A DNA stretch of 64,000 bases. It comes from Nemertoderma westbladi. Taxonomy: Eukaryota; Xenacoelomorpha; Nemertodermatida; Nemertodermatidae. The stretch is taken from contig JAUCBJ010001135.1 of NCBI GenBank assembly GCA_032718475.1, positions 42,449-106,448 of the forward strand, in the 5' to 3' direction. The translations under genes and the position numbers were made by a program. Positions 10,542 to 22,126 of the stretch are shown in pieces (position 1 is the first letter of the stretch; each line of letters starts with the position of its first letter). The notes beneath the pieces were generated by a model that saw only the letters and a program-made list of their open reading frames with translations, searched no databases and was not told the origin of the DNA.

Positions 10542-11120
10542 GAATAATAAATATTACGCTACGCGTACAGACTACTCAAACAAAATGCAGACCAAATACT
10601 GACAGACTACTATCAAGCCTAAACAAACTACGGTATATGCAGACTCCGAAATGGTTAGTTAGTATGCGTTCTAACCGAGTAGTACGACTTATTCTTTCGA
10701 GGGGGTTTACCTCACAGCACTGGAAGCCCCTACGTTCCCAACTGGCACTTTATCGGACATACACTCTACACACACCGAAATCTCTTCAGACCTAACAACA
10801 GCCAGGCAAAATCCAGCCTACAAATTATCTAAATAAGAAATATTACGCTACCCGTACAGACTACACAAACAAAGTACAGACCAAACGCTGGCAGACTACT
10901 ATCAAGCCTAAATACACTACAGTATATGCAGACTCCGAAATGGTTAGTTAGTATGCGTTCTAACCGAGTAGTACGACTTATTCTTTCGAGGGGGTTTACC
11001 TCACAGCACTGGAAGCCCCTACTTTCCTAACTAGTACTTTTTCGGACATACGCTCTACACACACTACAGTCCCTTCAGACTTAACAACAGTCAGACAACA
11101 GTCCAGCCTACAAATTATCT
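10542..11120. repeat. 289-bp tandem duplication inside the BEL A 5' region
   Basis: Two adjacent units (about 10542-10830 and 10831-11120) share long stretches such as GCAGACTCCGAAATGGTTAG, 289 bp apart, and both end in CAGCCTACAAATTATCT. They differ at a minority of positions. Element B has this segment only once (about 13770-14060), so the duplication arose in the lineage of A. It adds a second copy of a candidate regulatory region. Confidence 0.8.
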
Positions 11121-12029
11121 GTACAATCTGAGCAGGCTTACACGCCTTCTGCTCAATATTGGCCTACAAATAAATAAAACTTGACAGAAATAAGTAAAAT
11201 CTCAATAAAAAACCAGGGCGGGCCCTCCCTGATTCAATATTAAGGCCTACCGGTATATAATTATCAAATCGAATAATACTGCTGTACCTGTACTGCTGTA
11301 GGTACCGGTCCGGGTGGTTAGGTAGTCAGGCCTACTAGGTACCGGTTGTCCGGTACTTCAGCGTTATTGCCTACTGCAATACAGAAGCTATATCTGTTAT
11401 TGTTCGCGCTTTCAGACCTTTAGCAGTTTAACCTGCCAAATTGGGATGTCTTCTAGATAATAGATCGTCTTTAGCCTATGACAAGTATTTGATACACTAC
11501 ATTAGCCGAAGCCAGTCTATGCGCGATCATTCACCCGCTGGATATACCCGGGAGACTGGATTCGGAAGCCTAACCGTATTGCGGTGTAAGCCTACTGTAT
11601 TATTCGACTGATCGTAATATATAATCTCTGACAAATATTATTCACTTTCGGGAAATATTAACAGTTCCTTTAGGACCTGGCGCTCTAAATATGTAAACAG
11701 AGTTATGACTTAAACTAAACACAACGGGATGGCTATAGATTCACGCATATGGCGCATTCTTTAGGAGATGCTTTGTTATCAGTCACAATCATACACAATA
11801 CTGCACAATGGTGCACACTAATCTGCCGACCTTCACTAATTTTAGTCACATATAAAGAGAACAACAGACAATACATGTAGGGCCTATGAAATAGCATTAG
11901 ATTCACTTCAAACCACTTAATGTAAGTCGCAATCGTTATATGTAACCGGTCTCTCTAACCTTTAGTATATCAAGAAGATTGGGGTGTCTGATTATTTATC
12001 AGTATTCCAAATAAAATATTCCATCAACA
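11121..12029 (-). other. BEL A outer 5' region
   Basis: There is no coding potential. Inverted similarity to 12751-13770 continues to about 12029 (for example GAATGCGC beside a CATCTCCTAAAG-type segment and AATCTTCTTGAT near the end). This is the start of the 5' LTR as read on the minus strand, beginning TGTTGATGG. Confidence 0.55.
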
Positions 12030-12750
12030 AATATAATGAATAACCGACAGTAAATAGCAGTACAAGTGTTTAGGTATAAATTGATATGATATGTGAGTTA
12101 TGGTTCGTTTGTGAGTGACTATTGGTAAAATCACATACTGACTCAACTCCACGAGTTTCTATATACAATCTCTAACGCAGAGGCAAAAAACGCTCTGATT
12201 GGTCGACCGAACATAGAAGGAACAGAGAACAAAGAAAAAGCTCCACGTGTACAGCATCAGCTGTTAGCCATCGTCATGGTAGCTACACTGTTTCAAGAGG
12301 ATCTGGCGTATTGCGTCATAGAATTGCTAATTATGTCCGCTAAAGTACACATACAGAAGAAATGGCTTTTATGTCCTTTTATGTCCAGTACAGTAAGGAC
12401 ACGGCCTTTTATGCCTGTTAAACCAACTACAGAGTACTTTACGGGGAAAATAACCGGCTAATTTTGCAAAAGCCTTTACACGCGCAATGCATTACAGTCT
12501 TTGTTTACTATTTTCTGAGCATCAGAACCAACTCAGAATTTTCTGTGCTTCTGTGTGGAAGTTTCAGACTTTGGCCTAGGAACATCAGATGGCATTAACC
12601 TAACCTACCTACATGAAACACCTGGATTATTACTTGCCATACTTACCATACTTGGATACACATTTCTCATTGCTCATAACATTTCATAACTGCATAAGTA
12701 ACACATACTGACTGTTCACCGCATTATTTTACTTCTGTTATAGTATTAAT
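12030..12750. other. Spacer between head-to-head BEL elements
   Basis: About 720 bp lie outside both LTR-like edges. The stretch is AT-rich with a short local repeat of CTTTTATGTCC at 12366-12412. I see no gene, tRNA or recognisable element. It is probably the host sequence into which A and B inserted independently, or what remains of an older repeat. Confidence 0.5.
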
Positions 12751-14660
12751 TGTTGTTATATTAATGGATATTGCTGTTATATTTGGAGAATACCGATAAA
12801 TAATCATAAACCCCTCAATCTTCTTGATTACTGAGGTAAGAGGAATAGAGTTTACCGGTAGCAACTGCGACTTAAATTATAGTGGTTTTGTGTGAATTAA
12901 ATGCTATTTCATAATCCCTACGTGTGTCAGTTGCGATCCTCCTTATATATGATCAAATTCAGTGATGGTCGGCAGATTAGTGCGAAATAGTGTAAAGTAG
13001 TGTGAAGTAGTGTGAAGTCGTGTGAAGTAGTGTGAAGGTTAATAAAGCATCTCCTAAAGAATGCGCTATTTATGAAACTCTGTGGCCATCTAGTTGTGAT
13101 TAGTATAAGTCATAACTCTGTTTTTATACTTAAAGCGCCACGTCCTAAAGGAACTATTAATATTTCCCCGAAAGTAAATATATTTGTCAGAGATTATATA
13201 GTAGCGATCAATCGAATAATACAGTAGGTCTACACTGCAATAACTCTCAAGGAATCCAAATCCAGTCTCCCACACCGTGGGTCATACGCCGCACACGGAC
13301 TGGCTTTGGCTGATGTAACTTCAGTACACTAGGTAATTGGTAAAAGGCTAAAGTCGATTTATAAACAAGAGGACAACTAAAATTGGCAGGTTAAACTGCT
13401 AAAGGTCTAAAAGTGCAAACATTAATAGATTTGGTTCTTTATTGCGCAGTAGGCAATAAATATACTTTGTCTAATGTTCTGGTAAGAACATTAATAGATT
13501 TAGGGTTTCTTTATTGCGCCGTAGGCAATAAAGTCGAATGTACCGGTCGGACGGTAAAATGTAGGCCTAAACACCCGAACCGGTACTTGCAGGTACAGCA
13601 GTATTATTTCGATTGTGAAATATTGTATATTGTAGGCTGTTAGGGGATTAGGGATTGATCACCCCTTATTCCTTTGTATGGTTTACTTATTTCTGTCAGT
13701 TTTATTTATCTGTAAGTGTAATATTGAGCAGAAGGTGTGTAAGCCTGCTCAGATTGTATAAATAATTTGTACGCTGGATTGTTGTCTAACTGTTGTTAGG
13801 TCTGAGGCGATTGCAGTGTATGTAGAGTGTCTGTCCGATAAAGTGCTAGTTAGGAAGGTGGGGGCATCCAGTGCTGTAGGGTAAATCCCCCCAAAAGAAT
13901 AAGTCGTACTACTTGGTTAGAACGCCTACTAACTAACCATTTCAGAGTCTGCTTATACTGTAGTTTATTTAGGCTTGACAGTAGTATGCCAGCATTTGGT
14001 CTGTGTTTTGTTTGAATAGTCTGCACGGGTAGCGTAATATTTATTATTCAGAGTTTATGCGAGTATTCGCAACCTCCAACTCCCCAAGTTTATTCCTACA
14101 GTAATTGTGCTTGTTATACATACCGTTATAGTTAAATTAACCCCGGTACTACATCAGGGCTGCTTGGCGTAGGTAAAGACTGGTGATTTTGTGCTCCGGT
14201 CACTCCAGCAGATACCGTGGTTCTTTTGTCTGTTCACGTATATTTAACTGCTGGTTATTTGTTGTATAAGTACTTGTACCTAATTTAGGGTTTAGAGTAC
14301 AGTGCTTTCCGAAAGTAATTTAGTGTGTAGGCAGTATATTTGTGTTGTAACGTGGTTAATAGGTACGTTAGCTCTGCTTGGCTTCGATAATTAACCTCTA
14401 GGTAAGGACACTCCGGGTACATAACGTAGTACTTATAGAGTTTAAGACTATAAGTCGTCAGACGGTGGTATTTCCTTATCTGGACAACGCAACTTACTTA
14501 CTACTACTTTATTGGTTTCAACTACCATAGTTTCCTGTCAGTTTGTAAGAACCAGAAATTCTAACTCCTTGTTAGGCTGGTTCGTAGATTTCTTGTAAAA
14601 TTACCCTAAAAAATTGTACGTGTAACTTGTTTATTGTTTATTTAGAGATTGTAATCTCAA

Positions 14661-14673
14661 CTGATTGTAAGTA
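14661..14673. repeat. Target site duplication, left copy (LINE copy 2)
   Basis: CTGATTGTAAGTA at 14661-14673 is repeated exactly at 15921-15933, flanking the truncated LINE. Confidence 0.85.
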
Positions 14674-15920
14674 CTACTACTACTACTACTAGGATCGGCA
14701 TGCTGCATTGCAGCTGCATTTTTAAGAATGCTGTGCCGGCTTGTCAACAAAATTGCACCGCCACAACTCCCTATCACCCATGACATTTGCTAGATCATCC
14801 GCATCTTTAAGGCCAGTGTCCTTTAAGATACGTCTCAAGAAAGTCATGGGCTGTCCACCATGCTTATTCACCCCATGAGGCTGCCAAAGTACAAGATTAT
14901 GCACTGGCTGGTCCTCACGGCGAAAGCAATGTCCTGCAAAGCGGAGGCGATTTTGTTCTAGTGTCAAGCTTGGGGGAACCAATGAGACACCTCCAATGTT
15001 ATATAGTGTCTGGTTGGAGATGTGTGCATTGTACTTGACACAATGAACCCGGCGTAGCATTCTTGTGAATGTGCCATCCAGAGATTTGGTGTCCTCAGCA
15101 GCTAGAGCCCAGCATGGACTCCCGTAGAGGAGTACTGGAACTACTGCTGCTCTAAATAATCGGACCTTAAGTTTCCGATTAATTCTCGGTGACTTCCAAA
15201 TCCTGGAAAGCCTATTCAAGGCTGCCCATGCCTTTCCCTTACGTATTCGAAGGTACTCACCTGACTTCCGGATCCATGATCCCAGGTAACAGAAGTCGTC
15301 CACATGCTCAAGCATACCATCCTTTGAGCTTATGCTCATCCGATCAGAGACTTGCTGAGGACTTTCAAAGTTAACTGTCAGAATTTTGGTCTTTCTGGAG
15401 TTAATAAAAAGACCAACACTAGAAGCAGCATGTTCTAATAAGCTGAGGAGCCGTTGGGCTCCCTCTAATGATTCTGAGAGTACTCCTAAGTCATCAGCAA
15501 AGTCTAGATCAGTTAGGTACTTGGCAGGATTTCCTAGACTTCTGGAGCCAGTAGGTGGAGTTATCATCATCCCATCATCATTATAATGATCTAAGGACAT
15601 GCGTAGAACATAGTCAACCACAATAATGAACAAGAATGGTGCAAGTGTGTCTCCTTGGAGGACGCCCCATAACACTTCAAATGGTTCTGTGTCACCGTCA
15701 ACAGTAAACACAAATGTTGTCGAACCATCATATACTGATCTGATTGCTGCAATAATTTCATCAGGAATCCCATATAATGAAAGTATGCTGAACATTCGTG
15801 AGCGAGAGACTGAATCAAATGCCTGTCTTTCTTTTTTGATAACTCTTCAATTATCCTTCTAAGTGCCAAAATGTGCTCCATGGTCCCTCGACCTTTACGG
15901 AACCCATTCTGATTTCCATT
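14674..15920 (-). mobile_element. RTE-like LINE copy 2, 5'-truncated
   Basis: This 1.25-kb minus-strand copy of the family at 5625-9385 begins about 2 kb into the ORF and ends with the same palindromic 3' sequence and an (ACT)n tail seen from the plus strand. It is flanked by exact 13-bp target duplications and lies in the leader of BEL B. The truncation is typical of incomplete target-primed reverse transcription. Confidence 0.92.
14722..15917 (-). pseudogene. LINE reverse transcriptase C-terminal half (copy 2)
   Basis: The minus-strand frame from 15795 to 14722 (357 codons) matches residues about 719-1075 of the full-length LINE protein, including GVLQGDTLAPFLF and FADD. Upstream, at about 15832, a 34-bp deletion removes the segment encoding the VDFFKAF motif and shifts frame; the 5' part (15917-15833) is in another frame. 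Without endonuclease and with the reverse transcriptase broken, this copy is dead. It differs from copies 1 and 3 only at scattered residues, so it is also fairly young. Confidence 0.9.
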
Positions 15921-15933
15921 CTGATTGTAAGTA

Positions 15934-16518
15934 ATTTGTAGTGATAAGTAACTTAGTAAAGTAGAATTATCTGTATTAGTGTCTAACAAGTAGCACTCCA
16001 CGGAGAGCGTTCAGCTTCTGTGTAGTGACTCCTTATCCAGAAATAATAACATTTATTTCAAATATTGTCAAAACCCATTGTACGGGTATATATATATATT
16101 TATAAATCAACTCAATCAGATTTATAAAATAGTAGGCCTGTCATACATCAAATAGGTCTTAATATCAGTTGAACTACTGCTTAATATCAGTAATAAAGTC
16201 AAGGGAAGTAACCCTAAAATTCAGAAATTCAGTTATTATTAAATAATTGACATTACCAGTATTTACGTTAAGCTTATTATATTTATATAAATTTAGGCTG
16301 AAATTATATACCGGTATTCTGTAACTGATCCTAGTCTGTAAATAATACTTATATATATACTATAAGTGCATACCGGTATTTTAATATTAATTATATATAT
16401 CACGTTACACTGAGTAATGGTATCGGTAACTAACTACTAGGCTGACAGTTGATACTGATTCTTCTAGACTTGCTTTAACTGTCGTTATAGTAGTAGGCAT
16501 TCAACTGTAAAATAAATC
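15934..16518 (+). other. BEL B leader upstream of gag
   Basis: No gene is present. The stretch is homologous (inverted) to 5319-5612 and 9398-9900 of element A, with the same CCGGTAT motifs and TATATATA tracts. The last 20 bp before the gag ATG (16519) show no tRNA-complementary primer binding site that I could recognise. Confidence 0.55.
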
Positions 16519-18284
16519 ATGTCTGATACAAAGCAAACACTGTCAGATAGTCTCCTAGAAAGAATGATCTGTGACCCAGATAAAAGTATCGAACATCTCA
16601 GACCAAAGTCTAAGTCCCCTCCTACTGTAAGAAAGGTCATCCCTACAGTAGTGATATCAGACCCTAGGCTAGTAAAGCACCATAGGTCTATTATAGGCAC
16701 TAGATCTCAAGTTAAGCGAGACCAAGAGACGGCTGTTAAACAGCAGCAGCACCCGAGCCGAGAACTTATTTCTCAATGGCAGAATAACACTAGTAGTTCC
16801 GACACTGAAGAGTTAACGACCGAGATCGGAGCAAGGATGGCAGAAGCGGTTTATCCAGATCCACTTCTAATTCTTCCTGGGGCCGTACTCACTAGAGTAT
16901 TGATCGCGGTGGAGGAACATCAAGCCGATTGGACGAGAAATAAGAGATCAACCAGGGACAGTTATGTGGGATACACGATGGAGGAACTAAGGTCTATTGT
17001 AGAGACGCAATGGAACTTCCCCGGACCCAGACTCCCGTTTAACTTATTGGAAGCTACCTGGGAGGAATTATACCGAATGGGGATAGTGAGGGACACTCGA
17101 GATCCAGCTGTATGGAAGAGGTCAGCAGCAGGATATGTCCAGGGATTCTTTAACTCCTTGGAACGACTAGAAGAACATCTATTTCAACAATCACTAGGAC
17201 CTCAAGAGCAGGGAGAGCTGCCTTTTCAAGTGCGAGAACGAATCTTGCGGATCAGATTAATCCTTTCAGCCTTTGAGGAAGCCTCGAAGAGAAGCCAAGA
17301 CACGTCGTTGCAAGTGGCTGTGAAGACTTGGTTCCAACGAGTGCGTGTTAAGGTCCAGGGAACGACACAATGGAAGGTTCAGCTAACTGAGCGCATAACC
17401 CACGGAGAATCAACAGATGCCACCTTTTCTCATGTGGAAGGCGAAGCGATATCCGGAAAACCTCAGAAGAAGGATGCTATTGATATCTATCTGTCGGATT
17501 ATCAGCGATTTATAGGTGACAAAGAGCTATGGAGACGGCTAGCTGGACTTCATCCCAATATTGAGGGAGCCAAATCCGTGTTGGACTCTTTAGATGCGGA
17601 AATATTAGCTGCAGAGCAAGCTAAATTTGATGAAAGCATCCTCATCGCAATGGACCAAGAAGAACAAATAAAGAAAAGGCAAATAGAAGACCGAAAGTTA
17701 GCAGCAGCAGCAGAATCTGAAAGAAAGGAAGCAGCGGCAGCGGTAGAAGCGGAAAGAAAAGCGGCAGAAGCTGAAAGAAAGGCGGCAGCAGCAGCGGCAG
17801 TGGCAGAAGCAGAACGGAAGGCATCTGAAGCGACAACCCAACTAGAGTTGGAAAATCTTCAGGTGAAACGAGATTACTTGAATAAACAAAGGACAGCTAC
17901 TCAGATGCAACTACTGAGTCGATCTACTCCCAGAAGACAGGGATTTACCTCCTCTGATGAAGGCGATACAACGGATCCCGAGGGTAAAGGTAATAAATCT
18001 CGTTCTAGCGGACGTAGAAGAGCACCACACAGTCATAAGTTACCTAATTTACCTCCTGCAGTGAGAAGGCAACTAGCTAATGTAGACATAAGTAATCAAG
18101 AACCTACAGACCAAATTATTAGAGTAGAAAGACTCCCTACTATAGTAGATGAGCCCGAAATAATTAGGCCTGTTATTGAAGCCACTCACTTGGTGGAGAC
18201 CCCTGTACTTCAAGAACCTAACTCTAAAGTCCCTTTGCATAGTACTAAACTACCTGTGCCCAGTAGACAAGCCCCTAAAAAAGT
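16519..18284 (+). pseudogene. gag: BEL/Pao Gag-like protein B, C-terminally truncated
   Basis: The ORF opens at ATG 16519 (MSDTKQTLSD) and runs 606 codons to 18339, but homology to gag A ends near residue 588 (18284); the last residues come from unrelated flanking DNA. It shares the conserved N-terminal block (SPPTVRKVIP, RLVKHHRSIIGTR), the tract with IDIYLSDYQRF, and an Ala/Glu/Lys-rich coiled coil (about residues 385-440) that is shorter than in A. The DUF1759 region is lost. No internal stop interrupts the remaining part, although the element cannot function. Confidence 0.8.
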
Positions 18285-18689
18285 TCTGGGGTGGTTATTT
18301 TGCTGCACCAAAATTACAAGTAGTGAACAATTTTCATAAAATTTGAAAGTTATAATTTTCAGCTAATTATTTTTTAATACAGGTTTTCTGGGGCGCAAAA
18401 TCAATTGGAAAGTATGCAATTAAAAATGATCTGATTACAATAAATCGCTGTTTTAGTGCTTTACTTAGGCAAAAAATGAAAAAAACAGTAACCAGCACTT
18501 TTCAGTTTGAACACAAAATTTGTAATTAATTCCCTTATAAGATACTATAAATTCACATTTTTCACATTTCATTTCACATTTATTGGATATCCAATTTATT
18601 TGGCATACATTAGTAGATTATGTAATAGAGTAATTATTGTTGTGTGATTCATCATTGTACAGAAGAACAGTGTAGTTCGTTGAACTGTT

Positions 18690-18862
18690 CGGAGACCTCA
18701 TTTAGCTATGATACGAAGAACTTAACGGAGACCGCATGCCGGTAGTATAGTTGAGAGGAATAATGATTTTTACAAGAGAGTGTTTTATAGCACAGAAGGA
18801 AAAAAGTAAGATCAATAATATGAATTACGATGAGTTACTGGTAAACCATCTACATAATGTAA
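18690..18862. repeat. Dispersed repeat, copy 1
   Basis: Shared words with 20275-20447 in the same order and spacing include AAGAACTTAA, GGTAGTATAGTT, AGAGTGTTTT and CAATAATAT. Identity is moderate by eye. I do not recognise the family; it could be the edge of an old transposon. Confidence 0.6.
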
Positions 18863-19390
18863 TACAAGTCAGCTAATAAAACATAATAATTATTCAACAT
18901 ATTGCATGCATATTATTACTATACACCATAAAATACTCTAAGTACGCACAGTACAAATACCTATAGCTGGGCAACAATGTATTACATCTTTAATCATACT
19001 ACAGTATTACGTAGTTATTCATACATTTAAAAAATGTTCCAGAATATGGTTTATTTATTAATAGAATAAAATAGCCTCGCCTCAATGCAAAACCATGCAA
19101 CATTTGAACGCTCATATCTCAGCTATTTTTCAACGAAATTCAAATTGTGTTACATATTTGGAATCCTTACATGACCAGCTTTCCATTGGTACCAACAAAC
19201 AGCTATAAGGTAGAAGAATAACTGTGGTGTAACTTGTGAAATATGGCTGGAGACACCTTTTTTAAACGTTTGTAGCTAGAGATTGAAAGCAAATATAAAA
19301 TTCTGGCTCACCCAGTCGGTGAGTGGTCGGGATGTGAAACTATCTCTGTTTCAAATTTCATGCAATCTCATTAAGATTTGTAGAAAAATT

Positions 19391-19414
19391 AGGGGGAGGG
19401 GGGGGGGGGGGGGG
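19391..19414. repeat. Poly(G) tract
   Basis: An almost pure run of about 23 G interrupted by one A. A similar pure run occurs at about 37455-37481. Such tracts are prone to slippage and sequencing error. Confidence 0.9.
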
Positions 19415-20274
19415 CGTGTCACTGAATTACGACACTATATTCTGGGACATGGAGTACTATGTAGGCCTAAAATGCATTACGAAATATAAATTAAGTTTAT
19501 TAGCTTTACAGCCTAATTTAGGCGCATTTTAATTAATTTTAGCTTTTAGGACAATAACTCGGAGCTGGATAATTATTTCCCTGAAGTAAAAAACTTCAAA
19601 TTTTTAAAAGCCCACTGTATCTCCGCAAATTCTCAACTATTTATACATTGTCGTATATAAAGTGTTTATACTGTAGATTAGAAATCCTGTCATTGCATTG
19701 CAACCGTACCATCGGTTCATCCATAATCTATATATCGACCACTACTCTAAGGTACATTGCTTAGCAACCCGTGCATCGCAATACTCGCCACAGTTCGCAA
19801 TAAATCAACCATGTAAATCCCATAATTAATATGCAATATCAAGAGTAGTATGCGTTTGGTCCTTTCGTTGACAGTTGGACCACAATCATGACTCATCGAT
19901 GAGTCATAGCACCCATAGGGTGTCATTGGGTGTCATTGGCGCCATACTGTCTGGGCGACACCTCCCAATTAGGCTAATTAGACCCTAATTGATGGGTGTC
20001 ATCGATTAATTAGTGCATTTAATCCCTAATAGGTGTCTTACGACTCCTAATTTGGATTTAATTGCTTATCCTAATTAATCAGAGCGATTAGCAGCCTAGC
20101 ATCCAATGGGTCATGAGTGTTTTCTAACCATCTTCTAGAGGCCCAAACTGGTGTCAATAAGTGACACCTCTGATTTTCCTAATTACTCTAACCTATATCA
20201 AGGCAGCTTTAACATTGACTTTTTGACCCCCAATTAGCCTTAACCAAGCAGCACGTTTTAACTTTGGTTGTATC

Positions 20275-20447
20275 CAAGCGCCATTTCGCTATTATACAAA
20301 GAACTTAATGGAGACCACATGACGGTAGTATAGTTAACATGGTTGTTGATTAAGGGAAGAGTGTTTTGAAGCACATAAGCCAAAATGTAAGAACAATAAT
20401 ATAGATTACAATGATATGATGGTAAAACATACCATCTATATATATAA
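20275..20447. repeat. Dispersed repeat, copy 2
   Basis: Second copy of the repeat at 18690-18862, in direct orientation, 1.58 kb away. The intervening DNA shows no coding capacity. Confidence 0.6.
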
Positions 20448-21551
20448 TTCCATCCAGCATACTTCAAGTGTTAGCGGATCCAATTCGCAACACCACCCAG
20501 CAGAAAATGGGGAAAGTGGCTTTTTACCAATTATAGTTGGCTAGGTAACATTTCAAATATAATGTCACCTAACAACCAACGAAGGCAATATACATTGCCA
20601 GCCACAAGGAGAGATGAGAGGCTACAAGCCATCTCAGGAGGACGAAGGAAGCTAGTAAGTGGGCATCAGAGAACAGTGAGTGCCAAGGGAAGAATAGATT
20701 AGCCAATGGTGGGGCAGTAAACCATCTGATTATGATGCATCCATTGGCCAGGCCATGTACTAAGTAGCAATATTCCATATGTGTCAGTAATATAACCGTT
20801 GCCTTTATTACCTGTTGTCCAGTTGGTTTGTGTAGAGTTGTGGAAGTAAGACGGTTTAGACCGTCGTCGTTAACCGTCCTATTATTGTATACTGATTGTG
20901 CTATTATTGTATTCTGTCATTACGAACAATTGCCACTAAAAACTCAGTTATTCTATCGGCCTCCTGCCTTTCAGATACCACAAGCCTTTCAGCAGCCAGC
21001 GGACACGGCGATGCGTACTATCCAAACGCAAACACACTGTTCGGGATTCCCTCGCCAATTCGGGGATCCCGTCACATCAAGTTATTTAACATATTTCGTA
21101 TATACAAACAAGCAAGCCTTTTTACTATGTAGGTAAAGAAATATAATTTAGAATTTGTTATATACTGTATAATAACATAATTATTATGCAATAATATTAT
21201 ATATATTTTATTTTGGCATTGACTACTGCAATTTAGCTTTATTACCCAGACTGAAAGCAAAAATATACGAAATTAAAAAAAAAAATTTATTATCTATAAT
21301 TTTTAGTTTGATAGACGTTGCCAATTCCTTACTAATTCATTATTTGCCGCTAGACTTTCATCCAACATATACTAAAGTATTCTGCGGCTTTATATAGGAC
21401 TACAATCGTTAGGATTGGTTTTTTGTAAAACATAGCCATTTGAATCTTCTAAAACCGATTTTGTAAAAAACTGCTACCCTTTGTCTATCACAAAATATTA
21501 GATTTCCTGGGCCATAGCATAGACTTCAAGAATCGAGTCCTTCCCTCCCAC

Positions 21552-21740
21552 CTAAGTCTCCGTGTGGGGCGAGACACGAATGGCGAGCCATCAGCGAACT
21601 GATATAGTTATACTATGGCCGTTTTTCAAAAGTCCGTGTGTGTGTGTGTGTATGTGTCGGAAGCCATAAATGTCGGAAGCCATAATCTAAATTAATATCT
21701 TCAACTAAATTGTATGGTTGAGTCATCGAATTATTTCGAT
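21552..21740. repeat. Dispersed repeat (GGCGAGACACGAATGG family), uninterrupted copy
   Basis: This matches 29345-29456 joined to 30509-30571 almost base for base, including the (GT)n run and CGGAAGCCATAAATGTCGGA. It therefore shows the pre-insertion state of the site occupied by the element at 29457-30508. Confidence 0.8.
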
Positions 21741-22126
21741 TCTTCTATCGGTAATTAATTATTTAGGGGGTAACATTTATCCCATCTGGTATCAAATTAA
21801 CATGGGTAGATTCGCCGTGTCCCATTCTATCAAAGTCTTTACTTTATACTCGAGATTAATGTCAAATTTTATAGTTATTTTATTGATTACAATTAAACAT
21901 TGGATTTTTATCAATTAATTCACAAGAAGACTCTAACTGCCTAATGACAGTCAATACGGAGTAATTCCTTCCCGTGTCTTAGCAACGCTGAGAATGTCCT
22001 GGCTTGTTAGAGGCAGACTGCTGCTGGTAGGATAGCATTAATTCCCTATCCATTCACTAACCACCCACTCACTCTCCATGGAACTGGCTGACTGGAGGTG
22101 TGTGTGTGTTTAGGTATCGGGTTCAA

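Larger units (their letters stand above)
1..12029 (-). mobile_element. BEL/Pao LTR retrotransposon A (right edge near 12029, left end beyond window)
   Basis: On the minus strand this reads a long 5' region (about 12029 to 5319, minus a LINE at 5625-9385), a gag-like ORF (5318-2679) and a pol frame (2488 to the window edge). The zinc knuckle, aspartic protease and YMDD reverse transcriptase order is that of BEL/Pao elements. The outer edge near 12029 is inferred by matching the inverted 5' region of element B: both start TGTTG and then share a long alignable stretch. The 3' LTR is outside the window, so LTR length and target duplication cannot be measured, and I could not place the primer binding site. 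The copy is degenerate, with frameshifts between gag and pol. Confidence 0.85.
12751..18284 (+). mobile_element. BEL/Pao LTR retrotransposon B, 3'-truncated
   Basis: The plus-strand element starts near 12751 (TGTTG) with a 5' region homologous to that of element A, followed by a gag ORF from 16519. Homology to gag A stops at about 18284, where unrelated AT-rich sequence begins; the rest of gag, all of pol and the 3' LTR are absent. A 5'-truncated LINE sits in its leader (14674-15920). The two gag proteins are clearly homologous but differ at many positions, so A and B are separate insertions from a family with older divergence and not halves of one inverted duplication. Confidence 0.8.
18285..22126. 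other. AT-rich non-coding interval
   Basis: No convincing gene on either strand. Contents: a dispersed repeat in two copies (see separate entries), a poly(G) tract, a stretch rich in GGGTGTCAT and TAATTAG (19900-20200), a possible old LTR-like segment starting TGTTAGCGGATC at about 20471, and a repeat at 21552-21740 that recurs near 29.3 kb. Short frames here are not supported by any motif. Confidence 0.6.

Noticed and set aside
20828-21136. 102-codon plus frame at 20.8 kb
   Set aside because: No ATG-led domain structure or motif; it may be part of an old LTR-like segment starting near 20471, but a second LTR or element body is absent.
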